This document shows, piece after piece, positions 7,204-14,492 of a stretch of 23,480 bases of DNA. The translations under genes were made by a program, and so were the position numbers. The DNA lies in assembly GCA_965369635.1 (NCBI GenBank), contig CBDURC010000017.1, positions 1 through 23,480 of the forward strand, written 5' to 3'. Below the pieces are notes generated by a model that saw nothing but the letters and a program-made list of their open reading frames with translations, had not been told where the DNA came from and did not search any database. Within the stretch, counting starts at the first letter, position 1. Each line of letters begins with the position of its first letter. The DNA is from UBA3071 sp965369635 (GTDB lineage: Bacteria; Chloroflexota; Anaerolineae; UBA3071).

Positions 7204-7363
7204 ACTCTGTGCAGGAGGCTGGGGGGTGAATCCGCTGGAATGCTTGGCCTCCTGGCAAGGGCTGAGAGATGAAGGCGCTAATAGGCACAGACAGACGCGG
7301 ACCAACGACAATGCTCGGAACTGGCCCGCACCGGTCAGGTTGACTCGTGAGAGTTCCCCAGTC

Positions 7364-7633
7364 CTACCGGAAGTCCTTCGGATTGAGTTCCACTACCTCG
7401 TAGATCGCCTCAATAGGAGCTATCTTCAGTACCTCTCCCAATGCTGCGCGGATGGCATCCTCATCGGGGGCATTCCAGAGGCAGAACATCTTGCTAGCAT
7501 CCACTGCGAGCCAACTGCCGAGCCATTCGGTGTCCGGCGCATCGGCCATGGCGACGGCCTGCACGGCTTTGAACAACGTATCCTGGGTCGCTTCCTCCGC
7601 CACAGGAGTGTGAACTACTATGTACTTGGCCAT
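7364..7633 (-). CDS. Small DUF4242-like protein
   Basis: An 89-residue protein starting MAKYIVVHTP at the ATG at 7633, with GGGGAGG nine bases upstream; longer versions of the frame would overlap the upstream gene for no reason. The sequence has a ferredoxin-like beta-alpha-beta pattern, with a C-terminal half (IRAALGEVLKIAPIEAIYEVVELNP) resembling DUF4242/SCO4226-type proteins. One member of that group has been described as nickel-binding, but no role is known for this one. A histidine-poor sequence with a single central Cys (MFCLWNAPDE) gives no clear metal site. Its start overlaps the end of the antitoxin-like ORF by 16 bp, so the two are probably co-transcribed from the promoter at 7916-7944. 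Confidence 0.72.
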   Translation of the reverse strand: MAKYIVVHTPVAEEATQDTLFKAVQAVAMADAPDTEWLGSWLAVDASKMFCLWNAPDEDAIRAALGEVLKIAPIEAIYEVVELNPKDFR

Positions 7634-7842
7634 GGGTGCTTGCCTCCCCTCATTCTCTCGCTCTCGAAGTCTACTTCCCGTTCCAGCTTCATCTCGCACG
7701 AACTGGCCCAGCGAGTGAATTCCGTTGTCTGCGCGAAGCCGTCGTCGTCCAACAAGCCCTGGCGGTACAACTCGTAGAAATCCTTTGAGGTAACCCCGCA
7801 CTTGCGCTCGTACGCTCGTATTCGCGCTTCAAGGGCGTGCAA
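7618..7842 (-). CDS. Small antitoxin-like hypothetical protein, probably frameshifted at its N-terminus
   Basis: A 74-residue open frame from TTG 7842, rich in charged helix: LEARIRAYERKCGVTSKDFYELYRQG, then FTRWASSCEMKLEREV. Small proteins with this style (LEARIRAYERKYG, then W-A/S and EM) are common in Chloroflexota and cyanobacteria and are often called antitoxin-like; no toxin gene is adjacent. A better start, ATG 7867 with AGGGGAAA before it, opens MTLEEIIQFARP and then hits TGA. Removing one C from the CCC at that point would read FARLEARIRAYERK straight into this frame, so the real gene is probably 7618-7867 (or up to ATG 7906) with a one-base insertion. Sequencing error, pseudogene or recoding are all possible. 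Confidence 0.6.
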   Translation of the reverse strand: MHALEARIRAYERKCGVTSKDFYELYRQGLLDDDGFAQTTEFTRWASSCEMKLEREVDFESERMRGGKHPWPST

Positions 7843-7915
7843 ATTGGATAATCTCTTCCAAAGTCATCGTCTTTCCCCTGGTCTCACCTGGTTTCCTCCC
7901 AGCCATCGCCTGTTT

Positions 7916-7944
7916 ATTCTAACACGAACAAGTGAAACCTGCAA
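7916..7944 (-). promoter_or_regulatory. Promoter of the antitoxin-like/DUF4242 pair
   Basis: Minus strand TTGCAG (7944-7939), a 17-bp spacer and TAGAAT (7921-7916) preceded by TGT, an extended -10. It begins 4 bp after the stop of the MoeA-PBP gene. The start point would be near 7909, just before a possible ATG at 7906 that is in frame with ATG 7867. Confidence 0.65.
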
Positions 7945-7947
7945 GGC

Positions 7948-9969
7948 TTACGACTCCGCCAGCACCTGTCCCATCTGTGCGGTGCCGTAGCCGCCCAGCG
8001 CTTCCACCGCGGCAGCGAAGTGGGGATCACGAATCAAGACCAGCAGCGGCTGCAGTAACGCGCTCTCGTAATGCTCGGCGGGGAAAACCAGGTCGTAGCG
8101 TTCCTCTAACAGCGGCACGAAGTCCAATCTCAGCGCCCGCGCCGCGGCCAGGATGCCCAGCCCACAGTCGGCCGCCCCCGATTGCACCGCTGCGGCCACA
8201 GCCAGGTGCGTGAACTCCTGCCGCTCGTAGCCCTGGATGTTCCGCGGGTCAATGCCTCGCCGCTTGAGCTCATGGTCCAGAAGCACCCGCGTGCCCGATC
8301 CTCGCTGGCGGTTGATGAACATCACGCCCTCACGCATCAGGTCTTCCATGGCCTGGATGGACTTGGGGTTGCCCGGCGGCACGATAAGCCCCTGCACGCG
8401 GGTGACGAAGCCCATCAGAACGATGCGCCGGTCCGGCAGCAAGCGGCGGATGTAGTCCGCGTTGTACTCGCCGGTGTTCTCGTCCAGCAGGTGCGAGCCA
8501 GCCAAGTGGGCCTCGTTCCGCTGCAAGGCCAACAGCCCGCCCAGACTGCCCACGTGCGAGGAACTCAGCCGCAGCCCCGGATTCCGCTGCGCCAGCCGGT
8601 CGGCCAGCAGATCCAGGGTCAGGTCGTGGCTGCCGATGATGACGATGCTATTGCGGATGATCTCGGGCGGGCGCAGAAGCTCCACTGCCACGGTCTCGCT
8701 AGCTTCGTAGCCCTGGCTGAAGCGGGGTATGCGCAGGATGCCGTCGGCCCGCACCAGCGACATGATGATGCCCGCGCCTCGGGGCAGCGGCGTGGCCACC
8801 ACCCGTTCCCCTACCTGGCCTACCGCCACGCGCAGGAACTCCTCCTCTCCAGCGGGCGAGAAGACCTTGCGCGTCAGCGTCGCCTGCAGGGTCTCAGGCC
8901 GCGGCGGTGCAGGCTGCCCCAGCCAGCGGGCGACCAGCGGACCGGCCAGTAGGTCGAAGGTCAGGAGCGCCGAGACGGGATAGCCGGGGATGCCCATGAC
9001 CGGCTTGTCGTGGGCCACGCCGAGGATAACGGGATGACCGGGGCGGATGGCGATGCCATGCACCAGCACCCGTCCAAGTTCGCGGAAGACGTCGGCAGTG
9101 TAGTCCTCAGAGCCCGCCGAGGAACCGGCGTTGACCACTACCAGATCGTGGGTCTCCAGCGCTGCCACCACACTGGTCTTGATGGCCCCGAAGTCATCGG
9201 GCACGGGAGTCAGGCGCGTCGCCTCGCCGCCCCATTCCTCGACTTTGGCCGCCAACATGATAGCGTTGTATTCCAGAATCTCGCCGGGGCGCGGCTCGCT
9301 GCCCGGCGGCACCAGTTCCGTGCCCGTGGGCAGGATAGCGACGCGGGGCTTGCGCCGCACGCTGACCGTCGTGTGCCCACTGCCGACGATGGCTCCCAGG
9401 TCCTGGGGGCGCAGCTTGTGATTAGCCGGCAGCACCAACTCGCTGGCTACCATGTCCTCGCCCATGGGCCGGACATGTTGCCAGGGGACCACAGAAGCCA
9501 GGATTTCGATACTTGCGGCTCTTGGCTTGGTCTCCCAGGTGCGAGATGGCAGTTGGGTATTGGGTATTGGATATTGAGAACTCTGGGTGCTGAGCTCTGG
9601 GCTCTGATCTTCACTGAGAAGCTGGGTGTCTTCGATCTTGATCACCGCGTTCATGCCTTGTGGGAGTGGGTCGCCCGTGTCCACAGCGATGGCTTGGCTG
9701 CCCACCTGCAACCGCAGCGGTGAGGTCTCGGTCGCCCCGCGGGTATCTTCGGCCCGTACAGCATAGCCATCCATACCAGCGGCGTGATAATGGGGCGAAG
9801 AAAGGCGCGCCCACACCGGCTCGGCGGTCACTCGGCCCAGCGCGTCGGCCGCGGGAACTGGCTCGCCAGGCAGTGGATCAGCAGCGCCTGCTTCTTCCAT
9901 CGCGGCCCACCAGCGGGCAAGAGCCTCTTCCAGCGGGATGTCTTCAAGATAGATGCGTCGTTTCACCAT
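7948..9969 (-). CDS. MoeA-type molybdopterin molybdotransferase fused to a PBP-like domain
   Basis: A 673-residue fusion. Residues 1-about 430 are MoeA-like: MDGYAVRAEDT (67-77), an IEDT segment, HKLRPQDLGAI, GTELVPPGSEP, a NAGSSAGSEDYTADV substrate-binding loop, PGYPVSALLTF, and the C-terminal beta-barrel (GEEEFLRVAV onward). MoeA inserts molybdate or tungstate into adenylylated molybdopterin. Residues about 440-670 form a periplasmic-binding-protein-like domain without signal peptide (SIVIIGSHDLTLDLLADRLAQ at the opening, then FINRQRGSGTR and AAAVQSGAADCGLG), as in archaeal and clostridial MoeA-PBP proteins. That domain may sense or deliver an oxyanion. An atypical insert at about residues 119-152 is encoded by intergenic-type repeat DNA. 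It lies 265 bp downstream of a second moeA; the ATG at 9969 has no strong ribosome binding site. Confidence 0.88.
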   Translation of the reverse strand: MVKRRIYLEDIPLEEALARWWAAMEEAGAADPLPGEPVPAADALGRVTAEPVWARLSSPHYHAAGMDGYAVRAEDTRGATETSPLRLQVGSQAIAVDTGDPLPQGMNAVIKIEDTQLLSEDQSPELSTQSSQYPIPNTQLPSRTWETKPRAASIEILASVVPWQHVRPMGEDMVASELVLPANHKLRPQDLGAIVGSGHTTVSVRRKPRVAILPTGTELVPPGSEPRPGEILEYNAIMLAAKVEEWGGEATRLTPVPDDFGAIKTSVVAALETHDLVVVNAGSSAGSEDYTADVFRELGRVLVHGIAIRPGHPVILGVAHDKPVMGIPGYPVSALLTFDLLAGPLVARWLGQPAPPRPETLQATLTRKVFSPAGEEEFLRVAVGQVGERVVATPLPRGAGIIMSLVRADGILRIPRFSQGYEASETVAVELLRPPEIIRNSIVIIGSHDLTLDLLADRLAQRNPGLRLSSSHVGSLGGLLALQRNEAHLAGSHLLDENTGEYNADYIRRLLPDRRIVLMGFVTRVQGLIVPPGNPKSIQAMEDLMREGVMFINRQRGSGTRVLLDHELKRRGIDPRNIQGYERQEFTHLAVAAAVQSGAADCGLGILAAARALRLDFVPLLEERYDLVFPAEHYESALLQPLLVLIRDPHFAAAVEALGGYGTAQMGQVLAES
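9514..9615 (-). repeat. Degenerate repeat tract inside the MoeA-PBP gene
   Basis: The tract encodes about 34 extra residues between the conserved IEDT and HVRPMGED segments of MoeA. On the minus strand it contains CAGAGCCCAGAGCTCAG followed by CAATATCCAATACCCAATACCCAAC, the degenerate short-unit style usual for noncoding DNA. The reading frame is kept. Confidence 0.6.
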
Positions 9970-10234
9970 TGTTCACCATGGGCGTTTTTTTTGGAGCGGG
10001 CCGTACTACGCCGCCGGGCGACGCTGGATGGGATTCAGACTAAACAGCAACGCCTGATGGCCGGCGTGCCCTTTACTATGATTACACCTGTCTCAAAAGG
10101 CTCTTCGGCGTCTAGCGGAATCGTTCGGCGAGTCACTTCTGAACGCTCCAGACGCAGAGCAGGCAACTCACTTACGATATCGTCAACTGTTCAAGGCCGA
10201 AGCCCGAACCTGGAACCTGAAACCTACAATACCT
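9970..10234. other. Intergenic region between the two moeA-type genes
   Basis: 265 bp with no supported gene. It has an 8-T run near 9985 (poly-A on the coding strand, just upstream of the MoeA-PBP start) and a degenerate tract at about 10205-10229 (GAACCTGGAACCTGAAACCT). No convincing terminator or promoter was found, so the two moeA genes may share a transcript. Confidence 0.5.
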
Positions 10235-11488
10235 TCAGTGCAGATGTACAATCACCGTGTCCCCCTCCGAAACCCCTCCGCTGTCCAGAGGGATGACGAA
10301 TTCCCCATCGGAGCGAATGAGGGTGTAGATGAGGTTGGATTTGCCGAAGATGGGCACGGCCCACAGTTCGCCGTCTTGCTCCTCCAGCCGCACCTGAACG
10401 TGATCTTCGCGGCCGGTGGCGCTGGGCACGTTACGCGCCAGCCGTGCTTGCAGGCTACGCTCCACTTGCAGCTCGGCTCCCTGAAGCAAATGAATGGTGG
10501 GGATGACGAACAGGCGGAAGGTGTTCATGGCGCTGACCGGATTGCCGGGTAGGCCAAAGGCTGCCTTGTCTCCACACACAGCGAGGATGGTCGGTTTGCC
10601 GGGGCGCAGGGAAACGCCGTGCACCAGTACGCCTGGCTCCCCGAGGCTCTCGATCACCTGTGCCGTCAAGTCGCGGGCGCTGACGGAGCTGCCGGCGGAC
10701 ATCACCAGCAGGTCGGCCTGGGCCAGCGCGGCCGCAGCCGCTGTCTGCAGAGCCTCCAGGTCATCGCCGATGATGGGCTGATGCAGGGGGATGCCGCCTG
10801 CCTGCTCGGTCAGCGCAGCCAGCGTGGTGCTGTTGATGTCCCGCACCTGACCAGGGCCGGGCTCCTGCTCCGGCGGCACCAGTTCATCTCCCTGCGAGAG
10901 GATGGCCACCCGCGGCCGCCGGGCTACGGCCACCTCGGTAATGCCCAAGGCCAGCAGGCCGCCTAGATCCTGCGGGCGCAGCTTGTGCCCAGCGGGCAGC
11001 AGCGCGTCGCCGCGGCGCACGTCCTCTCCTACTTGGATCACGTTTTCCCCCACGGCCACCGGCTTCAGTACCTCGATGCTCGTCTCGTCCACCGGCTGGG
11101 TGAGCTCGACCATGACCACGGCGTCGGCTCCGGGCGGCAGCGTGCTGCCGGTCTGCACCAGGGCGCATTGGCCAAGGGCGATGTGCATCTCCGGCGCTTC
11201 GCCCATCATCACTTCTCCCACCACGTCCAGGTAGGCGGGCAGGCCAGGGGAAGCACCGTAGGTATCGGCGGCGCGCACCGCGTAGCCGTCCATGTTGCAG
11301 CGGGGGAAGGCGGGCAGGTCGTGCGGCGCGGTCAGGACTTCGGTGAACTCCGTCGAGCCGTCTTCGGCCAGCACGCGGCCGAGCGCTTCCCGCACAGGCA
11401 CGCGCTCGACGGCCACTCGCGGCTCGAAATGCTCACGGAAGACGCGCCACGCCTCATCCGGCGGGCACAGGTCGAGCAGTTCAGGCAA
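10235..11488 (-). CDS. moeA: Molybdopterin molybdotransferase MoeA
   Basis: Canonical MoeA of about 417 residues that completes molybdenum cofactor by inserting the metal into MPT-AMP in the cytoplasm. Visible elements are NMDGYAVRAADT, the PPGADAVVMVE segment, GENVIQVGEDVRRGD, HKLRPQDLGGL, the MSAGSSVSARDLTAQV substrate loop, LPGNPVSAM and a C-terminal beta-barrel. The frame is open to GTG 11566, but the promoter box (11544-11549) lies downstream of that codon, while TTG 11488 has a strong GGGAGG nine bases upstream and begins directly before the conserved first helix (DEAWRVFREHF). I therefore choose 11488. It is the first of two moeA-type genes; genomes that use both Mo and W, or several Mo enzymes, often have two. 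Confidence 0.9.
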   Translation of the reverse strand: MPELLDLCPPDEAWRVFREHFEPRVAVERVPVREALGRVLAEDGSTEFTEVLTAPHDLPAFPRCNMDGYAVRAADTYGASPGLPAYLDVVGEVMMGEAPEMHIALGQCALVQTGSTLPPGADAVVMVELTQPVDETSIEVLKPVAVGENVIQVGEDVRRGDALLPAGHKLRPQDLGGLLALGITEVAVARRPRVAILSQGDELVPPEQEPGPGQVRDINSTTLAALTEQAGGIPLHQPIIGDDLEALQTAAAAALAQADLLVMSAGSSVSARDLTAQVIESLGEPGVLVHGVSLRPGKPTILAVCGDKAAFGLPGNPVSAMNTFRLFVIPTIHLLQGAELQVERSLQARLARNVPSATGREDHVQVRLEEQDGELWAVPIFGKSNLIYTLIRSDGEFVIPLDSGGVSEGDTVIVHLH

Positions 11489-11543
11489 GGGCTCAGGCCT
11501 CCCATTTCGGTGTGTGACTACGACATTCGTCGTTCCTGGCAGC

Positions 11544-11572
11544 ATTGTACCATCATTCGTACTCACTCACAA
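11544..11572 (-). promoter_or_regulatory. Promoter of moeA
   Basis: Minus strand TTGTGA (11572-11567), a 17-bp spacer and TACAAT (11549-11544) preceded by TGG, an extended -10. Initiation near 11537 excludes the upstream GTG 11566 as a start on this transcript. It is divergent from the nadE promoter, with about 58 bp between the two -35 boxes. Confidence 0.6.
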
Positions 11573-11630
11573 AGGGAGCGATCCGGAAGCTCAAGACGTC
11601 TCCAGCCTGCCGGCTGATGGCGGGCCGAAC

Positions 11631-11659
11631 TTGACAGGAAGAAGGCTCTGAGGTATCGT
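11631..11659 (+). promoter_or_regulatory. Promoter of nadE
   Basis: TTGACA (11631-11636), a 17-bp spacer and TATCGT (11654-11659). The start point would be near 11666. A strong GGGGAGG (11693-11699) precedes the nadE ATG by nine bases. Confidence 0.6.
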
Positions 11660-11708
11660 TTCCAAGGGTTGTAGTACGTGGGACGCAGCAGAGGGGAGGC
11701 GCAAGTTA

Positions 11709-12656
11709 ATGGTGGACGAACTACACATCGAGCCGGCCGCTGTAGTGAATGAGCTGGTGGCCTTCATCCGCCAGACGGTCGAGGACCTCCGGCGAGAGGG
11801 AGTTATCGTCGGCCTGAGCGGAGGGATCGACTCGGCGGTGACGGTAGCCCTCGCGGTCCGTGCCCTGGGCCCGGAACGGGTGCTGGGGCTGATCCTGCCG
11901 GAGAGGGACAGCGCGCCGGAAAGCAAGCGGTTCGCCCGGCGGCAGGCTCAGGGATTGGGCATCCGTTGCCGGACGGTGGGTCTGACCAAACTGCTGCTCC
12001 TGATGGGAGTCTACCGGCAGGTGCCGCTGTGGCTGCTGCCCACCCGCCGCCTCAAGGCCAAGATGGTGCGCCGCTACTACGCCAGCTACACCGAGGCACT
12101 GGGTGAGGGAGAGACCCCCTTCTCTGTTGTGATGGTGGGGACGCGAGGGGTGAGCGGCCCGTGGCTCAACCAGTCGGTTGCCTACCATCGGGTCAAGGTG
12201 CGGCTGCGGATGGTCCTGCTCTACTACTACGCCGAACTGCACAATCTGCTGATGCTGGGCACCGATAACAAAACGGAGCTGGCGGTGGGCTTCTTTGTGA
12301 AGTACGGCGACGCCGCCGCGGACGCGAACCCGCTGGCCCCTTTCTACAAGACCCAGGTGCGGGCTCTGGCGGCCCATCTGGGTGTGCCGCAGGAGATCAT
12401 CGCCCGCCCCCCCTCGCCGGACATCCTGCCCGGCCTGACCGACGAGGGAGCGATCCAGATGGACTACGCTACCCTGGATCGGGTGCTGTGGCGGCTGGAA
12501 CGGGGGATGGACGTCGAGGCTATTGCCCTCGACTTGGGCCTTTCACAGGAGCGCGTGCGCTACGTAGAGACGCTGACCCACCGCGCTGAGCACTTGCGCA
12601 ACTCGCCTCGCGTTCCCCTGCCTCGTGCTGGCAGGGAGAGAGGGGCCCGAGTATGA
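11709..12656 (+). CDS. nadE: Ammonia-dependent NAD+ synthetase with an internal extension
   Basis: A 315-residue enzyme of the last step of NAD synthesis (deamido-NAD + ATP + NH3 to NAD). The ATP pyrophosphatase P-loop is VGLSGGIDSAVTVAL near residues 34-48, and the second conserved block is LGTDNKTELAVGFFVKYGDAAAD, followed by KTQVRALAAHLGVP and a PSPDILPGLTDEGAI lid. No N-terminal glutaminase domain is present, so it would use ammonia or a separate glutaminase. It is longer than the roughly 275-residue norm because of an arginine-rich stretch at about residues 95-145 (RQVPLWLLPTRRLKAKMVRRYY and on), and its last 18 residues read through a hairpin-like sequence. A strong ribosome binding site and a promoter lie upstream; it is divergent from moeA. 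Confidence 0.9.
   Translation: MVDELHIEPAAVVNELVAFIRQTVEDLRREGVIVGLSGGIDSAVTVALAVRALGPERVLGLILPERDSAPESKRFARRQAQGLGIRCRTVGLTKLLLLMGVYRQVPLWLLPTRRLKAKMVRRYYASYTEALGEGETPFSVVMVGTRGVSGPWLNQSVAYHRVKVRLRMVLLYYYAELHNLLMLGTDNKTELAVGFFVKYGDAAADANPLAPFYKTQVRALAAHLGVPQEIIARPPSPDILPGLTDEGAIQMDYATLDRVLWRLERGMDVEAIALDLGLSQERVRYVETLTHRAEHLRNSPRVPLPRAGRERGARV
12615..12640 (+). repeat. Hairpin within the 3' end of nadE
   Basis: CCCTGCC and GGCAGGG flank a TCGTGCT loop, a perfect 7-bp G+C-rich stem inside the last codons of nadE and followed by GAGAGAGGGG. It lacks a T-run, so it is not a standard terminator; it resembles small intergenic palindromes that have been absorbed into the C-terminus. Confidence 0.45.
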
Positions 12657-12711
12657 AGAGGAACGGTTACGAAGCCGGGTCTCTCCGTAATAATGTGCGG
12701 CTGTGCCGTAT

Positions 12712-12739
12712 TTGACAGGAAAGAGACGCTGTGTATAAT
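12712..12739 (+). promoter_or_regulatory. Full-consensus sigma-70 promoter of the HTH regulator/degV pair
   Basis: TTGACA (12712-12717), a 16-bp spacer and TATAAT (12734-12739): both hexamers match the consensus perfectly. The start point would be near 12746, with a 40-nt leader and GGAAGAGG (12772-12779) seven bases before the ATG. Confidence 0.8.
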
Positions 12740-12786
12740 ATTTTTGTCTTCTAAGGAATTTTCGTGTTCATGGAAGAGGCATAACC

Positions 12787-13470
12787 ATGAAGCTCACCGG
12801 ACGCCAGCGACAGTTTCTGAATAGCTTCCTCGACCTCTATCGGGAGACCCGCCAGCCGCTGCACTACTCGGCCGTCGCTGAGCGGCTGGGCGTCAGTGCT
12901 ATGACGGCGTATGACATGCTCCGTCTTCTGGAGGAGCGGGGTTTGCTCGCCTCCGAGTACGTCTTGCCCGAACGGGGACCAGGCCGCTCGACCATCGTTT
13001 TTCGTCCCACGGAGAAGGCCACGGCCTTGATGGCCCAGTTGGCCGGCGAGGGGTGGGATCGGGAAGAGTGGGAAGGAGTGAAGGAACGGATCCTACAGGC
13101 CCTGCGAGAGGGTCGGGGTACGGACTACCAGGGTCTGCAGGAGGAGATCCTGCTGCGCATCCCGGAACGAAAGTCGCCCATGCTCTATGGGGCGGAGATG
13201 ATCACCGCCGTCCTGCTGCATCTGCACCAGTTGAAGGAAGGGGCGAAGGGCAGCGGCTTGCTGGAAAGCCTGCGCTCTCTGGGGCTGCCGGGCGAACTGG
13301 CCGGTTTGACCCTCGGGCTGAGCTTCGTGGAGAGAGCCAATCGTCGTATCACCTCTTTGCTTCTCTCTTACAGCCGGAAGTACCAGGAGTATCTGGCTCG
13401 TTTGAGCAGCGATGGCAAGCAGCGGCTTTCCGACTTTGCTGAGGAGGTGATGAGAATTGTGGAAACCTGA
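12787..13470 (+). CDS. Winged-helix transcriptional regulator
   Basis: A 227-residue protein. Residues 1-75 form a winged helix-turn-helix of the MarR/LexA-N type: RQRQFLNSFLDLYRE, then YSAVAERLGVSAMTAYDMLRLLEERGLL as the helix-turn-helix with its recognition helix, then a wing ending GRSTIVFRPTEKA. The rest is helical with no recognisable ligand domain. It is expressed from a perfect promoter, and degV follows 73 bp later with its own ribosome binding site, probably on the same mRNA. Similar HTH proteins precede degV in other Chloroflexota and Firmicutes, so it may regulate lipid or fatty-acid functions. That is inference. The AGGGAGG-preceded gene behind it argues against a separate transcription unit, though no terminator test was possible. 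Confidence 0.75.
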   Translation: MKLTGRQRQFLNSFLDLYRETRQPLHYSAVAERLGVSAMTAYDMLRLLEERGLLASEYVLPERGPGRSTIVFRPTEKATALMAQLAGEGWDREEWEGVKERILQALREGRGTDYQGLQEEILLRIPERKSPMLYGAEMITAVLLHLHQLKEGAKGSGLLESLRSLGLPGELAGLTLGLSFVERANRRITSLLLSYSRKYQEYLARLSSDGKQRLSDFAEEVMRIVET

Positions 13471-13543
13471 GGGCCTGTAGACCTTTTTCTTGGCTCATTT
13501 CTTTTGTCTTCTTGGCTTGCTTTGTTTCCTAGGGAGGAACATC

Positions 13544-14419
13544 ATGGTTAAGATCGCTCTTGTCACCGATAGCACGGCTTATCTGCCGCCGGCATTGATA
13601 CAGCAACATGGGATCCACGTGATCCCCGTCTACGTTCATTTCGGGAGTGAGAGCTTCCGCGATGGCGTAGAGCTGACGACCGCTGAGTTCTACGACCGGT
13701 TGGCGCGTGCCGACACATTGCCTACCACTTCCCAGCCTTCGATCGGCGATTTTCTGGAGTTGTACCGCCGCCTGGGCCAGGAAGCGGAGGCCATCGTCTC
13801 CATCCACATCTCCAGCGGCCTGAGCGGCACCATACCCTCCGCGCTGGGCGCCCGGCAAACGCTCCTCGACGAGGCCGCTGAAAGGGGTGTGGATGCGCCG
13901 GCCGTCCACGTGGTGGACTCGACCTTCACGTCGGCGGGCTTGGGGCTACTGGTCACCGCTGCAGCGCGAGCAGTTGAGGCGGGACAGCCTGCGCAGGCCG
14001 TGGTGCGCACGGTAGAGGATCTGATCTCCCACACGAAGCTGATGTTCGTCGTGGACACGCTGGAATACCTCCAAAAAGGGGGACGCATCGGCGGGGCGTC
14101 GGCGCTGCTGGGCTCGCTGATCCGGATCAAGCCGATCCTGCACCTCACTGGCGGGCGCATTGAGGTGCTGGAGAAGGTGCGCACCGCGAAGAAAGCTAAG
14201 CAGCGGCTGCTGGGGATCATGGAGGAGCAGGTGGGCCAGGCCGAGGCCGTGCACGCAGGCGTCATCGGCGCCAACGCGCCCGAGGAGGCAGAGAAGTTGC
14301 GGCAGCAGGTGGCCGACCGCTTCCAGTGTCGGGAACTCCTCGTCTCCGAACTCAGCCCGACAATCGCCACCCACGTCGGGCCAGGCACGGTTGGCGTCGC
14401 CTTCTACGCCGAGGTATAA
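13544..14419 (+). CDS. DegV family fatty-acid-binding protein
   Basis: A 291-residue protein beginning MVKIALVTDSTAYLPP, the standard DegV opening. The start at ATG 13544 is chosen because AGGGAGG lies just upstream; 18 further in-frame codons from 13490 are hydrophobic junk. Typical segments follow: a VIPVYVHFG strand, TTSQPSIGDFLELYR, HISSGLSGTIPSA and VVDSTFTSAGLG, whose Ser/Thr residues hold the fatty-acid carboxylate, then TLEYLQKGGRIGGASALLGSLIRIKPIL. DegV/FakB proteins bind a fatty acid and present it to the kinase FakA for phosphorylation and phospholipid synthesis. No fakA is visible here. It is located downstream of the winged-helix regulator. Confidence 0.9.
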   Translation: MVKIALVTDSTAYLPPALIQQHGIHVIPVYVHFGSESFRDGVELTTAEFYDRLARADTLPTTSQPSIGDFLELYRRLGQEAEAIVSIHISSGLSGTIPSALGARQTLLDEAAERGVDAPAVHVVDSTFTSAGLGLLVTAAARAVEAGQPAQAVVRTVEDLISHTKLMFVVDTLEYLQKGGRIGGASALLGSLIRIKPILHLTGGRIEVLEKVRTAKKAKQRLLGIMEEQVGQAEAVHAGVIGANAPEEAEKLRQQVADRFQCRELLVSELSPTIATHVGPGTVGVAFYAEV

Positions 14420-14492
14420 GCCATCGTTTGGGTTCATCGGGCGGTGATGGACAAGGCCTTGTGAGATAGACGGTACCATCTTCGTCTCCATC

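Noticed and set aside
13490..13543. 18-residue hydrophobic N-terminal extension of DegV as a signal peptide
   Set aside because: DegV proteins start at MVKIALVTDST and the AGGGAGG site is placed for ATG 13544; the extension looks like translated T-rich intergenic DNA.
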